This document shows positions 14,063 to 25,326 of a stretch of DNA of 64,000 nucleotides, in pieces; the first letter of the stretch is position 1; the number at the start of each line of letters is the position of its first letter. Origin of the DNA: Adenanthera pavonina (lineage: Eukaryota; Streptophyta; Magnoliopsida; Fabales; Fabaceae). Made by a program: the position numbers and the translations under genes. The DNA is taken from contig JAIVEN010000004.1 in NCBI GenBank assembly GCA_026686845.1, forward strand, positions 28,242,827 through 28,306,826, given 5' to 3'. Below the pieces are notes generated by a model. That model was not told where the DNA came from and ran no database searches. It was given only the letters and a program-made list of their open reading frames with translations.

Positions 14063-14761
14063 TTACAGTTCATTGGGATTTACCATGCCCAATTCTCTTC
14101 TTATTTTACAATGTCTATCTTCTGATAGAGGCTTTGTCAGTATATCAGCTACTTGATCTTCAGTTGGGATGTACTCTAGTCTGATCTCTGCTTTCAAAGC
14201 ATGATCCCTTATAAAGTGGTGCCTAACTTCAATATGTTTTGTCCTTGAATGCATGACAGGATTCTTTGTGATATTAATGACACTTTGATTGTCACACATG
14301 GTTGGTATTTCCTTCATCTCAACCGTAAGATCTTCAAGCTGCTGCTTCATCCAGATGATTTGGGCACAATAGCTTCCAGCTACAATATACTCAGCCTCTG
14401 CTGTGGATAAGGCCACACTGTTTTGCTTCTTGCTAAACCATGAAACCAAGGATCCTCCAAGAAATTGACATGTTCCACTTGTGCTTTTTCTGTCAGTTTT
14501 GGATCCTGCAAAGTCAGCATCAGTGTACCCTTTGAGATCTTCTCCATTGCCCTTAGGATACCAAAGACCCATCTGTGAAGTTCCAATGAGATATCTGAAG
14601 ATACGCTTCAAAGCAGTTGCATGGGTTTCTTTGGGACATGATTGAAATCTTGCACACATACAGATACTAAACATAATGTCAGGTCTGCTAGCAGTTAGGT
14701 ACAGTAGGGATCCAATCATTCTTCTGTACTGGGTTATGTCAAACATTTTCCCTTTTTTCAT
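14063..14761 (-). pseudogene. pol: Copia RNase H and 3' end of pol
   Basis: This 232-residue frame covers the RT connection (YRRMIGSLLYLTASRPDIMFS) and RNase H, with the first acidic residues in YTDADFAGS and KSTSGTCQFLG, then ALSTAEAEYI, a middle CDNQSVI, and RTKHIEVRHHFIRD near the end. These are the standard conserved positions of Copia RNase H. It overlaps the preceding frame by about 23 bp in a different phase, so a frameshift occurred near 14750. It ends at a natural-looking stop after VNPNEL. Confidence 0.9.
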
Positions 14762-15737
14762 CCATATCCAGCTTGGTTGCAGTAGTCATAGGTGTCCCCA
14801 TTGGTTTGGCATTTTCCATTCCAAACTTCTTTAGCAATTCCTTCAGATACTTGGATTGGTTGAGGAAGATACCATCAACACACTGTCTGATTTGCAATCC
14901 AAGGAAGAAGTTGAGTTCACCCATCATGGACATTTCGAATTCCCCCTGCATTAACTTAGAAAAATTCTTGCAAAGAGATTCATTAGTAGCACCAAATATA
15001 ATGTCATCAACATAGATTTGAACAATAAGTAAATCTTTATTTTCTTTCTTAGTAAATAAAGTTGTATATACTTTTCCTCTGTTGAACCCCTTTTCAGTTA
15101 GAAAATTACTCAATCTTTCATACCATGCTTTAGGGGTTTGCTTCAAACCGTAAAGAGCTTTCTTCAGTTTATAAACATGGTTTGGTTTTGTAGAATCCTT
15201 AAAGCCTGGAGGTTGATCTACATAAACCTCTTCCATGATATATCTATTTAGAAAAGCACTTTTCACATCCATTTGATATAACAAAATATTTTTCATGCAT
15301 GCATATGCTAATAGAATTCTGATTGCTTCTAATCTAGCTACTGGAGCAAAGGTTTCCTCAAAATCAATGCCTTCTTCTTGATTATAATTTTTAGCAACCA
15401 ATCTAGCTTTATTTCTGATGATTGATCCTGATTTATCAAGTTTATTTCTAAAAACCCATTTGGTACTAATGATAGGATGATTTTTGGGTCTAGGCACTAA
15501 ATCCCAGACTTGATTTCTTTCAAACTGATTTAATTAATCCTGCATGGCTAGAATCTAGTACTTATCAGTTAAGGCTTCCTCAGTACATTTAGGTTCAATT
15601 TGCGAGATGAAAGCACAATTAATCATTTGATCCCTTAACTGTTTTCTGGTTCTAACTCTCTTTTGAACATTCCCTATTACTTGATCAACAGGATGATTCC
15701 TTTGATATCTCCAAGCTCTAGGGAGTTCTTGAGACAT
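14739..15737 (-). pseudogene. pol: Copia reverse transcriptase, interrupted
   Basis: The reverse transcriptase copies element RNA to cDNA. The main frame (15497-14739) has the RVT_2 landmarks in order: WVFRNKLDKSG, ARLVAKNYNQEEGIDFEETF, PVARLEAIR, QMDVKSAFLN, YGLKQTPKAW and the catalytic YVDDI. The usual VKTAFLNG-type glycine is replaced. An in-frame remnant upstream (15737-15555) belongs to the integrase-RT linker and is cut off by stops. The frame matches integrase. A frameshift near 14750 separates it from RNase H. Confidence 0.9.
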
Positions 15738-15842
15738 TTCTTCAATATTTTCATCTTCAAAATTCCTCTCCTGAATATCTTCTTCTATGTTAATAGATTC
15801 AGATATTTTTGGAAACTCAATTTTACCTTCATCATAAATATC

Positions 15843-16955
15843 TTACTTTTTAAAGTTTGAAACCAGATCATTCTCATCAGTTGCATGTTTAGAAGTAGTT
15901 TCATGTTCAATAAATACTACATGCACAGATTCTTCTACCAAATTAGACTTTTTATTGAAAACTCTATATGCCTTACTTCTACTAGAATAGCTCAGAAATA
16001 TACCTTCATCAGATTTGGCATCAAACTTACCCAGATTCTCCTTTCCACTGTTGTGAATATAGCATTTACAGCCGAACACATGGAGATGTGACAGATTTGG
16101 CTTTCTTCCCTTGTATAGCTCATAAGGAGTCTTCCCAAGGATTGGTCTGATATAGGCTCTATTAATGATGTAGCTAGCTGTGTTCACTGCATCAGCCCAA
16201 AATACTTGAGGAAGTTCCTTTTCATTTAGCATAGCTCTACCCATCTCTCCAATTGTTCTGTTCTTTCTTTCTACTACTCCATTCTGTTGTGGAGTTCTTG
16301 GGGCGGAGAAGTTGTGGTCAATTCCATACTCATTGCAATATTCCAGAAAGTATGAGTTCTCAAATTCTCCTCCATGATCTGACCTGATAGACACAATGGA
16401 AATACCTTTCTCATTTTGCACTTTCTTGGCTAAGGTTACAAATGCATCAAAGGTATCACTTTTAGAGGAAAGAAACAATGTCCATGTAAATCTAGAATAA
16501 TCATCTACAATGACAAGCACATACAGATTTCCACCAATGCTTTTTACCCTAGATGGACCAATTAAATCCATATGTAGTAGTTCTAGTGGTCTAGTTGTGG
16601 TGATTATATTTTTGGGTTTAAAAGAAGATTTAGTTTGCTTTCCTCTTAGACATGCATCACATTCTTTATCCTTTTCAAAAGCAATTTTTGGCAGGCCAGT
16701 GACTAGCTCGTGTTTAACTAGTTTAGAAAGTTGATTCATGTTAACATGAGCTAATCTTCTATGCCACAACCAACTATCATTATCCTGACTAATCAAACAA
16801 ACAGAATCTAAGGGAGGAAGTTCATCAAGATCAATAGTATAGCAGTTACCATCCCTTTGAGTTTTGAGGATTACTTTATGATCGCTTTTTCTGATGACTA
16901 GGTAGAATTTTGAGTCAAACAGCACCCAATTTCCTTTGTTACATGTTTGACTCAC
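15843..16955 (-). pseudogene. pol: Copia integrase (with GAG-pre-integrase domain)
   Basis: This 370-residue frame encodes the enzyme that inserts the cDNA into the host chromosome. The pre-integrase zinc-finger part includes LWHRRLAHVN and, 30 residues on, CDACLRGK (HHCC type). The rve catalytic core follows, with D in HMDLIGP, D in VDDYSRFTW, and the D/E region RSDHGGEF...PQQNGVVERKNRT, so the DD35E residues are visible. The C-terminal part has FGCKCYIHN. The frame matches gag and the downstream reverse transcriptase, so it was part of one polyprotein. It ends at a stop near 15843, before the reverse transcriptase. Confidence 0.9.
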
Positions 16956-17205
16956 TTAGCAGATTGTGGTTGAGGCCTATCATAAACAACACCTCTTCAA
17001 TGGATGTTTCAGGATTCTTGCCCATAATGCCAATGCCAACTATTCTGCCATACTGATCACCTGCAAAGGTCACATTTCCTCCTTTCTTGTCTCTAAGGGT
17101 GATGAACTTCTCCTTGTCACCAGTCATGTGACTTGAGCAGGCACTGTCTATATACCATTTGTTGCTCTTTTTAGCTTTGAGACAGACGTGCAAAACAAGG
17201 TTCAT
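16939..17205 (-). pseudogene. pol: Copia aspartic protease, frameshifted
   Basis: Residues include WYIDSACSSHMTGD, the Copia protease signature, in which Asp-Ser-Gly is more usual; Gly to Ala is next to the catalytic Asp and probably harmful. The frame differs from gag upstream and from integrase downstream, so a frameshift lies at each end (about 17205 and 16950). The two shifts cancel, because integrase returns to the gag frame. The usual NLLSV-type junction before the pre-integrase domain is also broken here. Confidence 0.82.
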
Positions 17206-18998
17206 ATTTTCCTTTTAGGTACCCAAATTTGTTTGGGTCCTTTTCTATCAGTAGTCTTTTCCCTAGATACAGATGTATCCTTGGGAACCCATTTAACCTT
17301 CCTGTCAAGTCCATTTTTCTTTATAGCACAAGAACTAGAGATATGTCCCTTTTTGTTACAGAAATGACAGGTGGTAAAAGGATTGTTGGATTGAGAAGCA
17401 GGAAGAAAATAATGCAGATAATACTTTTGTTTTGCATGTCTTGGTTGATTATATGATTCAATGTGAGGTGACATATAATTTTTCTTTCTATCGCTCTCAG
17501 CATGCACAAAATATCTCATGTATATATTCTGATTTTTCTTCCTAATCTTTTCTTTTACAACACAATGATCATAGCCAAGTCCAGCTTTCCCTTGTGATAT
17601 TCTTTGACTCCCCATTAAAGCAAACAACATATCTTTATCTTTAGTAAGCCTAGACATGCTTTTCACTAAATATTCATTAGTTTGCTTTAGATCAGTGCAT
17701 GATTTACAGCAGACAGATTTAACAATAGGTAGAGGAGCAATTTTAGAGATGTTGCTTTGAGATTCTAGTTTTTTAATCTTTTTCTTATCTAGTTTCAGTT
17801 CTTTAGCAACCTTAACAAACTCATCATGCAACTCATGAAATGCATCCAGTAATTCAGAATAGGAAGGTTCAGATTCATATACCTCTTCTTCTTGATCACT
17901 GCTACATGGAATTTCAGCTTCTTCAAAGGCAAGTGCCATTAGACATATGTTGGCAATTTCATCTTCATCTTCTTCCTCATCTGAGCTGTTGCCCCATATT
18001 GATGAGATGTAGGCTTTCTTTTTCTTGCCTTTGTTAGCAGCTTTCTTTTCTTTCTCTTGCTTCTTTAGGAATTGTGGACAATCCCATTTGATGTGTCCCT
18101 ACTTTTTGCACTCATAGCAAGTCACAGGCTTTTTTGTTTCTTTCTTACTGTCTCCAGCTACTCCTTTCTTGAAGATTTTCTTGTTTCTCTTCTTGCTGTA
18201 GAATCTTCTGAATTTTCTGACCATCATAGCTAGAGTTTCTTCATCCAGCTTATCTCCATCGTTAGATTCTTCTTCTTTTTCCTCAGCCGCTTTGAGAACA
18301 AGACCTTTCTTCTTTCTGTCTTGTCCACCTTCCTTGAAAGCTTTCATTTTTCCTTTATATTCCTCAAGGCTGCCGAATAGAGCTGTGACAGAGGCCATTG
18401 ATTCTCCTCTGGCTTCCTCTATTGCTATTACTTTGGGTTGCCATTCAAGAGGGAGAGCTCTGAGAATCTTCCTTACTTTCTCTGTTTGAGTGTACTCCTT
18501 TCCTAGGCTCTTTAGTTGATTCACAATGAGAGTAAATCTCTTTTGTAGCTCTTTTACAGTTTCTCCTTCAGCCATTCTGAAGCTTTCATATTCTCCAATG
18601 CAGGTGTTCAGTTTATTTTCCCTGACTCCAGTTGTTCCTTCATGAGCAATATGCAGGGTGTCCCACATTTCCTTGGCAGTGGAGCATTGTGAGACTCTGT
18701 AGAATTAGTCTTAATTCAAGGCACTGTCTAAATAGTGTTTTACCTTGAAGTTCAACAAGACTCTCCTTCTGTCTTCCTCATTCCATTCAGCTTCTGGCTT
18801 TTTTCTATACTTTCCATCATCTTCTAAAGCCATTGGGACAAAGTCTCTCTTCTGAATGACTGACCAGATGTCCAGATTAATTGATTGGAGATAGATTTGC
18901 ATTCTCATCTTCCAGTAACCATAGTGTTCTCCATTGAAGCCAGGTGGTCTATTTGTATTGTTCCCTTCTGGTAATATGCTTTCTCCAAAGCCAGCCAT
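17202..18998 (-). pseudogene. gag: Copia gag (UBN2-type nucleocapsid), broken
   Basis: This frame encodes the structural Gag polyprotein that forms the element's cytoplasmic particle. The start is placed at Met-Ala-Gly-Phe (18998), because the longer frame from 19049 overlaps the primer site. The N-terminal part has the plant retrotransposon Gag pattern around Gly-Tyr-Trp-Lys-Met-Arg-Met. The UBN2-like part follows, through about 18100 (Thr-Val-Lys-Glu-Leu-Gln, Leu-Pro-Leu-Glu-Trp-Gln). A CCHC zinc knuckle lies near 18070-18115 (CYECKK, a stop, then GHIKWDC). The whole stretch stays in one frame, but in-frame stops occur near 18705-18711 and inside the knuckle at about 18100. A second, CCHC-like cluster is near 17330-17370 (CHFCNKKGHISSSC). 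It cannot give full-length Gag. Confidence 0.85.
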
Positions 18999-19037
18999 TG
19001 TAATTCCTAGACTGTGAGATCCTTTGATTAGGAATCT

Positions 19038-19051
19038 GGGCTCTGACACCG
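19038..19051 (-). other. Primer-binding site of the Copia element
   Basis: Two bases inside the 5' LTR, the minus strand reads CGGTGTCAGAGCCC. This differs at two positions from TGGTATCAGAGC, the site complementary to initiator methionine tRNA used by most plant Copia elements. The mismatches are probably mutations. Confidence 0.75.
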
Positions 19052-19053
19052 CT

Positions 19054-20709
19054 TGTTAGTTAGGCTGACTTCCCAAGAGGGGGGTGAATTGGGAAGATTA
19101 AAAATTTTCTGCACAAAGTGAAAATAATGAAGAAAGCAAGGTATGACAGAAAAACAGAGTATAAAGTAGTAAGATGAAAGAGTAATGATAGAGAGAAGGA
19201 AAACTCTGATATTTATCCTAGTTCGGTCTCTCCTCTTGACCTACATCCATTCCTCAAGACACCACTTGAGATTTTCCACTATTCAGCAAGAATTCAACAG
19301 GCTTCTTGCAAATGCCACAGTATAACTTCAGTGCTCTGTTTTCTAGAGCTCACTCAATCACTTTCTGTACTTTCACAAAGTGCTTTACAATCTCTTGTGA
19401 TATCTCCTCACAAGAAAATCTATCTTTCAGATGAAGATTAGATTGCTTATAAAGATAAAACTCTCTAGAATGGAGTGAATATGAAAGTTTAAGTACAAGT
19501 ATTGAAGTAAGAGGGTAAAATTCTTTGAGTATAAGATTTGACAGAGTTTCAGTATATACAAAGTTTAATTCGTTACCCACAACTTCAAATGATGTTATGT
19601 TTATAGATTTAGGTATCAAATGTCCGTTAGAGACAAAATCTATCCGTTGGCGAAGTTATCCAATGGTTACTCTGAAAAACTATCCGTTAACCAACCACAT
19701 TTAATGCTTCTGACATATTGAAATTCAAATTTCGGTTGGTCAACAGACAAATTTTGAAGGAACCGAAGGTTAAAGCTTCCAACGTTGAAACACTGAAGTT
19801 CATCTATTCATGAAGTGAAATTTGAATTTTGAAACTTAAAAAGTGTTTCCATGTTATGACATACGAATTTTCAAGAAGAAATTTTTTCTGTTAAGTGTGA
19901 ACAGTATTTTCAATTTGCTACAGTACCCTCGAAATTCAAATTTTGGGACCCCAAAATTCATCTGTCCGTAGCATGCTCAAGAAGCACAGTAGTTCATTTT
20001 CTTTCGAAATTCGAATTTTAAAAGAGTGAAGTTCGTCTGTCAGAGAGACCTCTTTTCAGATTCACTTCAACATTCGAATTTGTAAACACTGTCCTTCGTA
20101 TGTCATAATATCATTTTAACAGACTCACAACTTTAGCTTCTGAAATTCGAATTTTCATGTTCAAAGTTCATCTGTCAGTGAGCAATTTTGAAATTCAATA
20201 TAATCTTGATTTCAGATGAACTTTGACATTGTTTCAAACGAATTTCTTTAGTTTTCATAAGTTTCATTTTGTCTGAAATTCAAATTTTCAAAACTCAAAG
20301 TTCGTCTGTTGCTCAACAGCTTCTTTCAGACACTTATAAAAATTTGAATTTTGGAAAATCAAAATTCGTCTGTCAGAGAAGCATCTCTTCAGACTTATTC
20401 AGTCTTAGCTGGAAATTCGAATTTCCAAAGGCAAAGTTCGAATTTCCAATATGACAGTTCAATGTAAACTTTTCAAACTTCGTCTGTTGGTGAGTATCTT
20501 TCAAATAGTTCATGATTTAACATAAAATCAAGTTTTTAAAACATCTTTTCATCAAATCAAAGTCTTTTAGCCATATTTAAACATAACTAGTGATCCTACA
20601 ACAAATCTTGCACAGATTACTCAGAACATTTTCACTTGAAACATTTTGAACTCCTTTGATATCTTCATTCTAAGCTCTGTTTGGAATCATCAAAACTCTA
20701 GATTCAACA
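19054..20709 (-). repeat. 5' LTR of the Copia element
   Basis: This is the second copy of the 8897-10561 LTR. It is identified as the 5' LTR because the primer-binding site and gag follow it on the minus strand. It carries the same TTCGAA/TTCGTCTG motif array upstream of its TATA-like box, so the array sits in U3. CAAAT follows at 20710. Confidence 0.93.
19598..19605 (-). promoter_or_regulatory. TATA-like box of the Copia 5' LTR
   Basis: On the minus strand this reads TATAAACA, in the context CTATAAACATAAC. The related solo LTR at 57262-59123 has TATAAATA at the equivalent place (about 57806-57813). The repeated U3 motifs all lie upstream of it, as enhancer elements would. The start site itself was not determined. 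Confidence 0.5.
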
Positions 20710-21551
20710 CAAATCTCCTATCCTTTTGAGTTAAGCGGAGTGGCTTTGGTTAAGTGTTGGTCTTTATGGGTGGTTTTGGTCTTTGTTTTCTTAGGATATT
20801 GTAGAGGACATAATGAATTTTAAGCCAAAATATATTATGCATGACTTGGCTTAGTATAGAATAAATTGTGGCTCAAGAAAGTTATGGGACAAAAGCTGGA
20901 AATTGTTTTGCTGGACGGTTTTGTTTTACAAATATTGCTTGATTTGAATGACCATGTAAAATCATACAGTGCCCTAAAAATTTAGTGTTTGTATGTATGG
21001 AAAGAGCTATATCTTTTGAATAATTTGACACTAGTTTGACTCTATTTGGAGAAGTACAAAAGCAAATGTGAGTTATTTCCTAGAATTGTTCCGGTAAATG
21101 ACAGTTTAGACACTTGAAGGTTTGTGATGGTTCTCTATTCTGTGGGTATCGAATAAATGTACAAAATTTATATGGTTAGAAATTAGACATGTAGATCTTT
21201 CTAATGAAATAGAGAATATATGAATTGATTTTGTATCCTAAGAGAAATGAATGTTCAAAGTTATGGCTTATTGGACAGAAACTAGAAGCTGAAAATAAAC
21301 AGTAAACTTGAATGAATAAATTATATGATTTGGTGCTTCCATATTCTAGTTTTGTATTTTTCCCATGAATTTCAAGATGTTTATGATTTTCAGAGATTTG
21401 AACCATGTGAAATAATTTCTGTGTAGGTTAAGGAATAGTGCATAGAAGACAGTTTTTACAATTTCAAATTTTCAATTGGTTTAAGTTTTCATATACATTT
21501 TCTAAATAAGATAGTATTCATGGGAAATGTGTTGAAATTAAGGATGTGATG

Positions 21552-24117
21552 TTCTGATACTCGCATATAGAGAAATTGTGGTAAAGGACCTTAGGGGTTG
21601 GCAATTGTTTTTATTAGAAGTCTAGTTTTCTAAAATTGAGGTATTCCCACCTCTAGCACAGTTGAAGTATTCAAATTTATTTTCAATAAAGGGAAATTAA
21701 TTCTCTTTTACTTTACCTAACTATCATTAGTTTTGTTGTCATTTCTTAAATGATGATAACAACTTAATTGTTAACCTCTATTATATCAGTACATCAAAAA
21801 GGAAGATGTCCTTGCATATATCCAATATCTATTAGATATGATACACATAATGTGCTTCATGAAATGTATTATATATGTATCCTTAATTTTTCTTTATAAA
21901 AAAGTTCTAAAGTAACTTGAGATCTTCCAGAAAAACTCACATTTTGATTTTGTTTTAGATATCTTTATATTACTTTTAAAATACTTGTTTAAAACTCAAT
22001 TTAAATATTTTTTATATTTGATATATTAATTTGATGAATATATATATAAATTGAGATGTATATCTCTAGTCAATTTTCCAAAATTTTAAAATTTATCATA
22101 TATGATGTATGATATTGTGTCATGCCCAATACACGTATTATCTGTACATCATGGTTGCTAATTTAATCTCATTATTTGTAATGGAAGAAAAACTAATATT
22201 CATTGTTTTCTTTCTGGATTCTCCATGAAGATCTTGTGGATGTGACATTCTGTTTTGTTCTTGTTTTCTTTCTCTTTTTTCTTTGGGTCTTTGACCCGGT
22301 TTTGTGAAAAAAAAATATTCATTTGATATAGAAATTAACAATATTCATGCATTTTTCAAGCAAAAGAATGTAAAATATTTTATCAAATGTGAATAAGAAT
22401 GGAATAATATTAAATTGAAACTAAGAAAATAGAAGAAAACTCAGAAGATTTTAAGCATTTGTTGTCAGATAGATGCTATGTTCCTTTTACGAACAATTCA
22501 CCATTCTTAAGTGTTAAAAAAAAAAAAGAAAGTTAACAAATATTTTTAAAAATTTACCGCAACTTTGCCTTCCAAAATATACCTCTTCGCCTCAGAAGAA
22601 AGAACAATGGGTTTATTTTCTCATCCTTCACTCCTTCCGTTTCATTTGTATGGGAATCGATGGGATTTTTTTTAATGTAATTTTTAGATATATTGAAAAA
22701 CGTAGTAATTAGTACTTCACGTACGAGATGATAAAATGCTAAATAGTTTTGCTTATGTGGCTCTCTTTTGTCCCAAGTAAAAGAGGATACAAGCAATATT
22801 AAAAGAGCAAGGTTGTATCAAAGAAAAGAACAAGGTTTGTTTGGTGACTAAAAATAGTTTTTGAATTATATATTATACATAAGATGTAGTTTAATCACAT
22901 TTATTCTTGTTACAACTTAAAAATTAGATACAACTTTTTTTTTTACCAACTTGATACACGTCATTAACCAATAATACATGTGAGATCACCTGATGATGAT
23001 TTTTTTCCACCACAAGCTTGAATTTTTCGATTCCTAGGACTTCGTGGAGCACTTCAAGATGGTCAAATAATCAACCAAATTTTTTTTTGTTAATGCGTAA
23101 ATGTACACTACCATAGTTGCAGCACCACTTCTGATCACGATAACCCATCATGAAGACTATATTATTATTATTTGTTTTTTGGGCCAGAAAAGATTTTATA
23201 ATTAAGGCATTTACATATAGGAGAGGAAAAAAAACAGAATAGATCAATAAGCATTGGTAATTTAATTTTGGTTAATTTTTAAATGAAATAACACACACAC
23301 GCTCGCATTCTAATTCAGTTTTAAAATAAACCCGTAAATAGTAGATTTCTTTTAAAAACAATTTGTGGACTATACAATTCTTATTCCAGCAAAGACTTAA
23401 AATTATATCATTTTCACCTTGCAATTGCATGATTAGTGTAAAGACAAGTGGATATACGAAATAATGGCTTAAATATACATAAACTCTATTCTTATTCCAT
23501 GTACTTGACATTGTAGTGCCATTTTCTCTACGCAATGAGTATATACGAATTGACTTGATTTAGAAAATTATGGTCAGGCCACGAGAAGAGATATAAGACC
23601 ACCATGTAAATTGCTATAAAATTATGTTTCATAAAAACAGAACCTATAATTATCTTAAAATCAATTCTGGTTGATTTATAAGCAAACTAACATTTATTTT
23701 TTTTATTATAAATTGCTCTTCTTATCCATTTATTTTTAATTCTTAAGTAAAAAAAATAGTGTACAAACAAAAAGAAATGGCTAGTTATTTCTTACAAATA
23801 AATATTTATGACTTATAAAAATGGCAAAAATTGAAAACTAAGTAATAAAACTTGAAAATTGAGTAGTAACAAGATTTGTTATTAATTCTGAAAATTGATC
23901 CTAAACTGTAATTTCTCCTATGATATTTTATGCACAAGCGGATCCATTTTTCCAAACTCTAATATTTTATGTTGATATCCTAACTGTACTGGCACAATCG
24001 AGTTCCATCTTCCAAGGCATCATGTTTGCTATAAATATTTGAAAAGCATTTTCAAAGCTAACTCGCCTATCTGTGATTAATGATATTTTTCCTTTTTGTC
24101 AAAAAAAAAAAGAAAAA
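21552..24117. other. Non-coding AT-rich region
   Basis: No gene is supported; short frames at 22138-22341, 22554-22796 and 23272-23535 have no recognisable domain. Around 23490-23600 is a diverged copy of a unit found again at 50680-50760, 55660-55760 and 56140-56260 ('cattttctctacgc' followed by 'ttgacttgactt'). This is part of the evidence that the two thaumatin neighbourhoods are related. Confidence 0.5.
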
Positions 24118-24500
24118 AGCTAAAGACTTATTTGACAGTATTTTCTATTTTATTGTTCTCAAAACAGTTTACAAAACTATTTTTGAGAATAAGTTTTGGA
24201 AACAAGAAAATAAAAAAATCTATTTAAATAATTATTTTCAAAATTATAACTAGTAAGTGTTAGATGAGTTATTTAAAATTTATAACTTTACCATTAATGA
24301 AGTGGGTATTCTTCACCTTTTCTTGTTTTTCCAGAACAAAAACTACAAAATACCTTAAAGATGTTTTGAGTTTTCTGTTATTTTGTTTTTCTACTTTCAA
24401 GAACAGTTTATAAAAAATAGATTTACCAAATAAGTTTTTTTATTTTTCTGTTTTCAAAAATAAAAAAATTGTTTTCGAAACATTTGCTAAAGAGGCCCTA
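24118..24500. mobile_element. MITE-like AT-rich repeat (copy 2)
   Basis: This is about 380 bp with loose inverted ends (AAAGACTTATTTGACAG against the reverse complement of 'catttgctaaagaggccct'). The interior matches 785-1145 in reverse. It lies about 140 bp before the thaumatin pseudogene start. No transposase is present. A hAT-like MITE is the best guess; the ends are approximate. Confidence 0.45.
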
Positions 24501-24640
24501 AATCTTCTGTTGTTTTATCCCTTGATGACATTATCATCTGAATTTTCAAAACACCATTACTTGCTAAACCTTATATGTACCCCATTGTTGCTATCCCTTT
24601 TCTTCATAGAGCAATATCACCATAAAATCTACTACCAAAA

Positions 24641-25326
24641 ATGTTAGTCATCAAAAGCCTCCCTGTGTTCTCCCTCCTCTTGGCTCTCACCTTCACTTTC
24701 ACCCACACCACCAAGTTTGTTGTCAGAAACAAATGCCCTTACACTGTCTGGGGAGCATCTGTGCCCGTGGGTGGCGGTTGACAGCTAAACTCCGGCAAGA
24801 CATGGAGCTTGGACATACTTTCCGGCACCACCACGACCCGCATATGGGCCCAAACCAACTACAGCTTTGACGGCTTAGGGCGCGGACACTACTAGATCGA
24901 CGACTGCAGAGGTTTGCTCCACTGCTAAGCCTATGGTGCACCCCCATACACCTTAGCAGAATTTGCCCTTAACCAAGACAACAATAGGGACTTCTATGAT
25001 ATCTCATTAGGCTAGGGTTTCAATGTTCCCATGGAGTTTAGTCTAACCTCTGATGGGTGCACTCGTAGCGTCTAGTGCACTGCCAATATCATTAGACATT
25101 GCCCTAACCAGCTGAAAGCTGCAGACGACTCCAATGGCCCCTACACGATGTTTAGGATGGATCAGCATTGTTTAATTATTCTAAATTCTTGAAGGATATG
25201 TTTAATTATTCTAAATTCTTGAAGGACATGTGCCCTGATGTTGCTTACACTTACCCTAAGGATGATGAAAACGTCATTTTCAATTTCCCAGGAGGAACCA
25301 ACTATAGGATTGTGTTTTGCCCATGA
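24641..25326 (+). pseudogene. Thaumatin-like (PR-5/osmotin) pseudogene 1
   Basis: Thaumatin-like proteins are secreted, disulphide-rich defence proteins of about 225-250 residues. From the Met at 24641 the frame shows a signal-peptide-like stretch (SLPVFSLLLALTFTFTHT), then KFVVRNKCPYTVWGA, NSGKTWSLD, RIWAQTNYSFDG, YGAPPYTLAEFALNQ, VPMEFSLTSDGC and a C-terminal YPKDD...NYRIVFCP ending at TGA 25324-25326. At least five in-frame stops (near 24778, 24894, 24927, 25012, 25072) kill it. Several cysteines are lost, and a 30-bp tandem duplication (25171-25200, 25201-25230) replaces the Cys-rich segment. The coding frame is otherwise collinear, so decay is by substitution. There is no intron, as in many family members. 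Confidence 0.92.

Larger units (their letters stand above)
8897..20709 (-). mobile_element. Complete Sirevirus-like Ty1-copia retrotransposon
   Basis: The 11.8 kb element is bounded by two similar LTRs of 1665 and 1656 bp and by a perfect CAAAT target duplication (8892-8896, 20710-20714). Read on the minus strand it runs 5' LTR, primer site, gag, protease, integrase, reverse transcriptase, RNase H, spacer, accessory gene, polypurine tract, 3' LTR. Integrase before reverse transcriptase is the Copia order. The extra gene after pol, large size and repeated polypurine tracts are features of Sireviruses. In-frame stops and frameshifts in gag, pol and the accessory gene mean this copy cannot make its own proteins. 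It landed in LTR B1 and is probably the youngest insertion in this nest. Confidence 0.92.
3255..20805 (+). repeat. Solo LTR 'B1' (Ty3-gypsy type), interrupted
   Basis: The LTR starts TGTAACGACC at 3255. Its pieces are 3255-5970, 8505-8896 and 20710 to about 20805. It aligns along its length with the uninterrupted LTR B2 at 41186-44711: the stretch at 8511-8700 matches 44310-44520, and 20760-20805 matches the last 50 bases of B2. This alignment shows that LTR C1 and the Copia element are insertions. The right end is approximate. Flanking pentamers GACGA (3250-3254) and GGACA (about 20806) are only weakly alike, so the target duplication is not secure. It is nested in LTR A. Confidence 0.65.
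1183..21551 (+). repeat. Solo LTR 'A' (Ty3-gypsy type), interrupted by nested insertions
   Basis: The LTR starts TGTAACATCC at 1183. Its own sequence is 1183-3254 plus about 20806-21551; everything between is inserted. The pentamer TTCTG precedes it (1178-1182) and follows it (21552-21556), consistent with a 5-bp target duplication. The final bases, GATGTGATG, are a decayed form of the expected GATGTTACA. The start resembles the reverse complement of the chromovirus LTR end at 27969, so it belongs to the same broad group. It has no reading frame of note. The right boundary is less certain than the left because the terminal CA is lost. Confidence 0.6.
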
